NCBI GenBank assembly: GCA_903903715.1
Contig: CAIUZX010000012.1
Coordinates: 1 to 7,342, forward strand
Length of the DNA stretch: 7,342 bases
Direction: 5' to 3'
Origin: an uncultured Caulobacterales bacterium
Lineage (GTDB): Bacteria > Pseudomonadota > Alphaproteobacteria > Caulobacterales > Caulobacteraceae
Part shown: positions 5,836-7,342 of the stretch, piece after piece
How positions within the stretch are numbered: the first letter of the stretch is position 1
Layout of the letters: each line of letters starts with the position of its first letter
Position numbers and translations under genes: made by a program
Notes under the pieces: generated by a model
What the model was told of the DNA's origin: nothing
The model's database searches: none
What the model saw: the letters and a program-made list of their open reading frames with translations, nothing else

Positions 5836-6147
5836 TCATGCGATGCGCTCCAGCTGGGCCGTGACAAAGCCTCGGGCGGGGTGGCGGCGCTGGACCGACA
5901 CCACGCGCCACGGGATCTCTCCGCTCACCGCCAGTCGCGCACCGCGGTCGAGGGCGGGCTGGTCCCGCGCGACCGCCGCCGCCGTTTCCCGCCAGCGCGC
6001 CGGAAGCCCGGGTTCAGCCTCGATCCGTCCCGGCGCCGCCGAGAGGTCAAGCCACACGATCGCCACGCTGACATAGGCCGTTCCGTCAGCGCTTGGGGAC
6101 TGTAGCGACGCAGGGGTGGCGAGGCGGATGTCCGACACGGCGCTCAT
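5836..6147 (-). CDS. Head closure / head-tail adaptor protein, GTA g7
   Basis: A 103-residue protein assigned to the head-closure position (SPP1 gp16-like, Phage_H_T_join superfamily), which seals the capsid portal before tail joining. Similarity is modest. SADGTAYVSVAIVWLDLSAAPGR corresponds to the usual motif with aDG, W and a GR turn, and IPWRVVSVQRRHPARGFVTAQLE resembles the C-terminal strands. It is about ten residues shorter than the RcGTA protein as I recall it. Position is the strongest evidence: its ATG overlaps the g6 stop as ATGA, with AAGG seven bases upstream, and in RcGTA this gene follows the connector. The next gene on this strand, g8, is separated from it by about 0.9 kb holding an antisense gene. 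Confidence 0.75.
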   Translation of the reverse strand: MSAVSDIRLATPASLQSPSADGTAYVSVAIVWLDLSAAPGRIEAEPGLPARWRETAAAVARDQPALDRGARLAVSGEIPWRVVSVQRRHPARGFVTAQLERIA

Positions 6148-6710
6148 AGCCGCGCCTTTCGCCAGGCGCTGATCCAGGGTTCGGCGACGCTGAAGGGCGG
6201 CTCCTCCGTCTCTCGGTCATAGGCGTAGGCGGTCAGGGCCAGCACCGCCTCCTTCAGCGGCGCGGGCACAAGGTCCGGCGTCGCGCCGAACCCCGCATGA
6301 TAGTCGATGCGCAGACCGTTCCCCCGCGCCGTGGGCTGGAGGAAGGAGAGGCCGGACGGCCCGATCTGCGCCGGCCACGACCCGATGAGCGGGTTGTAAT
6401 AGGCCGGATCGACAGTCTGGAAGGCCATCAGGCTGTTCGCCGTCGCCACCGCCTCCACGGAGAGCAAGGGGCCGCGGGCGAGGGTAAGCCCGCCCCGGGC
6501 ATCCACCGGCGCCCAGGCGTCGCGGCGCTCCGTTACGCCCGTGGAGATCATGCACAGGCCCAGCGCCTCCTCGATCCGCCGCCGTGCGGCTGTCGCAAGG
6601 GCGAGAAGCCGCGCGTCGTCGACCCCCGCCGTCTGACGGCAGGCGCTCAGGACGTCGGACAGGGTGACCGGCTCCACCGCCGGGGGGGAGGTGATGAGGA
6701 CGACGGACAT
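6144..6710 (-). CDS. Head-tail connector protein, GTA g6
   Basis: A 188-residue connector of the HK97 gp6 / phiE125 gp8 type (TIGR02215-like), which forms the ring under the portal. Family features are an N-terminal PPAVEPVTLSDVLSACR segment, the helix LLALATAARRRIEEALGLCM, the GPLLSVEAV strand, IDYHAGFGATPDLVPAPLKEA (residue run interrupted here by design; it centres on about residue 145) and a C-terminal helix PWISAWRKARL. The open frame extends to 7076, but that part lies inside the capsid gene in another frame, so ATG 6710 is chosen, five bases after the capsid stop. Its end overlaps g7 by four bases. The length is normal and no irregularity is seen. Confidence 0.9.
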   Translation of the reverse strand: MSVVLITSPPAVEPVTLSDVLSACRQTAGVDDARLLALATAARRRIEEALGLCMISTGVTERRDAWAPVDARGGLTLARGPLLSVEAVATANSLMAFQTVDPAYYNPLIGSWPAQIGPSGLSFLQPTARGNGLRIDYHAGFGATPDLVPAPLKEAVLALTAYAYDRETEEPPFSVAEPWISAWRKARL

Positions 6711-6715
6711 GTGGG

Positions 6716-7342
6716 TCAGCTCACCGCGAACTTGAGGAGCTTCACCGCATCGGCGATCTGCACCGCCCCGCCCACCCGCTTGGTGGTGTAGAAAAGCACG
6801 TTGGGCTTCGACAGATACGGGTCGCGCAGCACGTTGATTCCCGCCCGGTCGACGATCAGATAGGCGCGGCTGAAGTCCCCGAAGGCGACGGAATAGCTGC
6901 CCGCCGCCGGGTCCGGCATGGTCTCGACCTCCGTCACCGGATAGCCGAACAGGCTGGCGGGCTGACCGGCGACAGCGGGGGGCTGCCAGATATAGTCGCC
7001 GACCTGATCCTTGATCTTGCGCAGCATGGCGGTCGTCTTCTTGTTGAAGATGAACCGGCCATTGGCGCGGAACCACGGCCTTGGCGCATAGATGAGGTCC
7101 ATCAGCGGGTCGGCGGTGCTGATCGCCCCCGCCGCCAGGGACGGCACATAGCCGATCGTCCCCCAGGGCAGGCTGTTTGAGTCCGCTGCGACGGGCGCGG
7201 ACAACAGGCCCTTCGGCTGGGTGACGCCCGAGCCGTTAATGAAGGCGTTGGTCTCCTGCAGCGCGAAGGCGTCCTCGCACTCGGTGGCCAGCCAGGACTC
7301 GATATCCACGAGGCTGTCATTGATCAGCGACTGGCTCGCCGC
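6716..7342 (-). CDS. HK97-family major capsid protein, GTA g5 (C-terminal 208 residues)
   Basis: The 3' part of the gene for the main shell protein; the 5' part lies beyond base 7342. The visible 208 residues are about half of the usual 390-400. The sequence begins AASQSLINDSLVDIESWLA, followed by a FALQETNAFINGSG segment and TQPKGLLS. This is the typical HK97-fold pattern of a spine helix followed by the GdG-x-PkG loop. Later come FIFNKKTTAMLRKIKD, YIWQPP, LFGYPVTEVETMPD, FGDFSRAYLIVDR and the ending FYTTKRVGGAVQIADAVKLL, all standard for this family (TIGR01554). The frame is intact to the TGA, five bases before g6. Prohead protease, portal and terminase genes would be expected upstream. Confidence 0.96.
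   Translation of the reverse strand, partial: AASQSLINDSLVDIESWLATECEDAFALQETNAFINGSGVTQPKGLLSAPVAADSNSLPWGTIGYVPSLAAGAISTADPLMDLIYAPRPWFRANGRFIFNKKTTAMLRKIKDQVGDYIWQPPAVAGQPASLFGYPVTEVETMPDPAAGSYSVAFGDFSRAYLIVDRAGINVLRDPYLSKPNVLFYTTKRVGGAVQIADAVKLLKFAVS

Noticed and set aside
4970..5911. A 313-codon minus-strand open frame opposite the sensor-like gene, checked as a possible bridging GTA gene
   Set aside because: Its low-complexity sequence lacks any phage motif, while the plus-strand frame shows clear membrane segments and sensible codon use.
1..7342. tRNA or rRNA genes, CRISPR arrays, insertion sequences, integrase or attachment sites
   Set aside because: No direct repeat arrays, terminal inverted repeats, transposase or integrase motifs, or structured RNA genes were seen. 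The two inserts carry no visible mobility genes or obvious target-site duplications.

Overview
The window is a GC-rich (estimated by eye at roughly two thirds G+C) piece of an alphaproteobacterial genome. It holds the structural half of a Rhodobacter capsulatus GTA-like (RcGTA-type) gene transfer agent cluster, on the minus strand. The host is probably a member of an order that carries such vertically inherited clusters (Rhodobacterales, Caulobacterales, Parvularculales or relatives). I cannot fix the genus. Family assignments come from recognising protein motifs and from gene order; no search was run.

Read in the direction of transcription (from 7342 down to 1), the GTA genes are: the C-terminal half of the HK97-type major capsid protein (g5), head-tail connector g6, head-closure g7, tail terminator g8 (DUF3168), major tail protein g9 (TP901-1 family), DUF2460 distal tail protein g12, DUF2163 hub protein g13, NlpC/P60 cell-wall peptidase g14, and the first 573 residues of the long host-specificity protein g15. 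Genes g5-g6-g7 and g12-g13-g14-g15 are packed with overlaps of 1 to 4 bases or gaps of 4 to 5 bases, as in a co-translated late operon.

Two plus-strand genes interrupt this operon. Between g7 and g8 lies a two-helix, chemoreceptor-sensor-like membrane protein without an output domain, preceded by an AT-richer promoter-like stretch and a perfect GC hairpin. Between g9 and g12, exactly where g10, the tail chaperone and the g11 tape measure are expected, lies a DUF805 membrane protein. No tape-measure gene is present at that place.

Three further irregularities accompany the interruptions. The genes just downstream of each insert, g8 and g12, have no ATG, GTG or TTG that would give a full-length protein; each has a CTG placed 7 bases after a GGAG, giving family-typical lengths. 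The hub protein g13 lacks about 80 residues of its usual C-terminal region but keeps the four cysteines expected to hold an iron-sulfur cluster. The DUF805 gene and g9 converge and share the four bases TTAA as overlapping stop codons. Otherwise the GTA reading frames are free of stops and frameshifts. The element is therefore either a rearranged cluster whose missing tail genes lie elsewhere, or one in an early stage of losing particle function while its genes remain readable.
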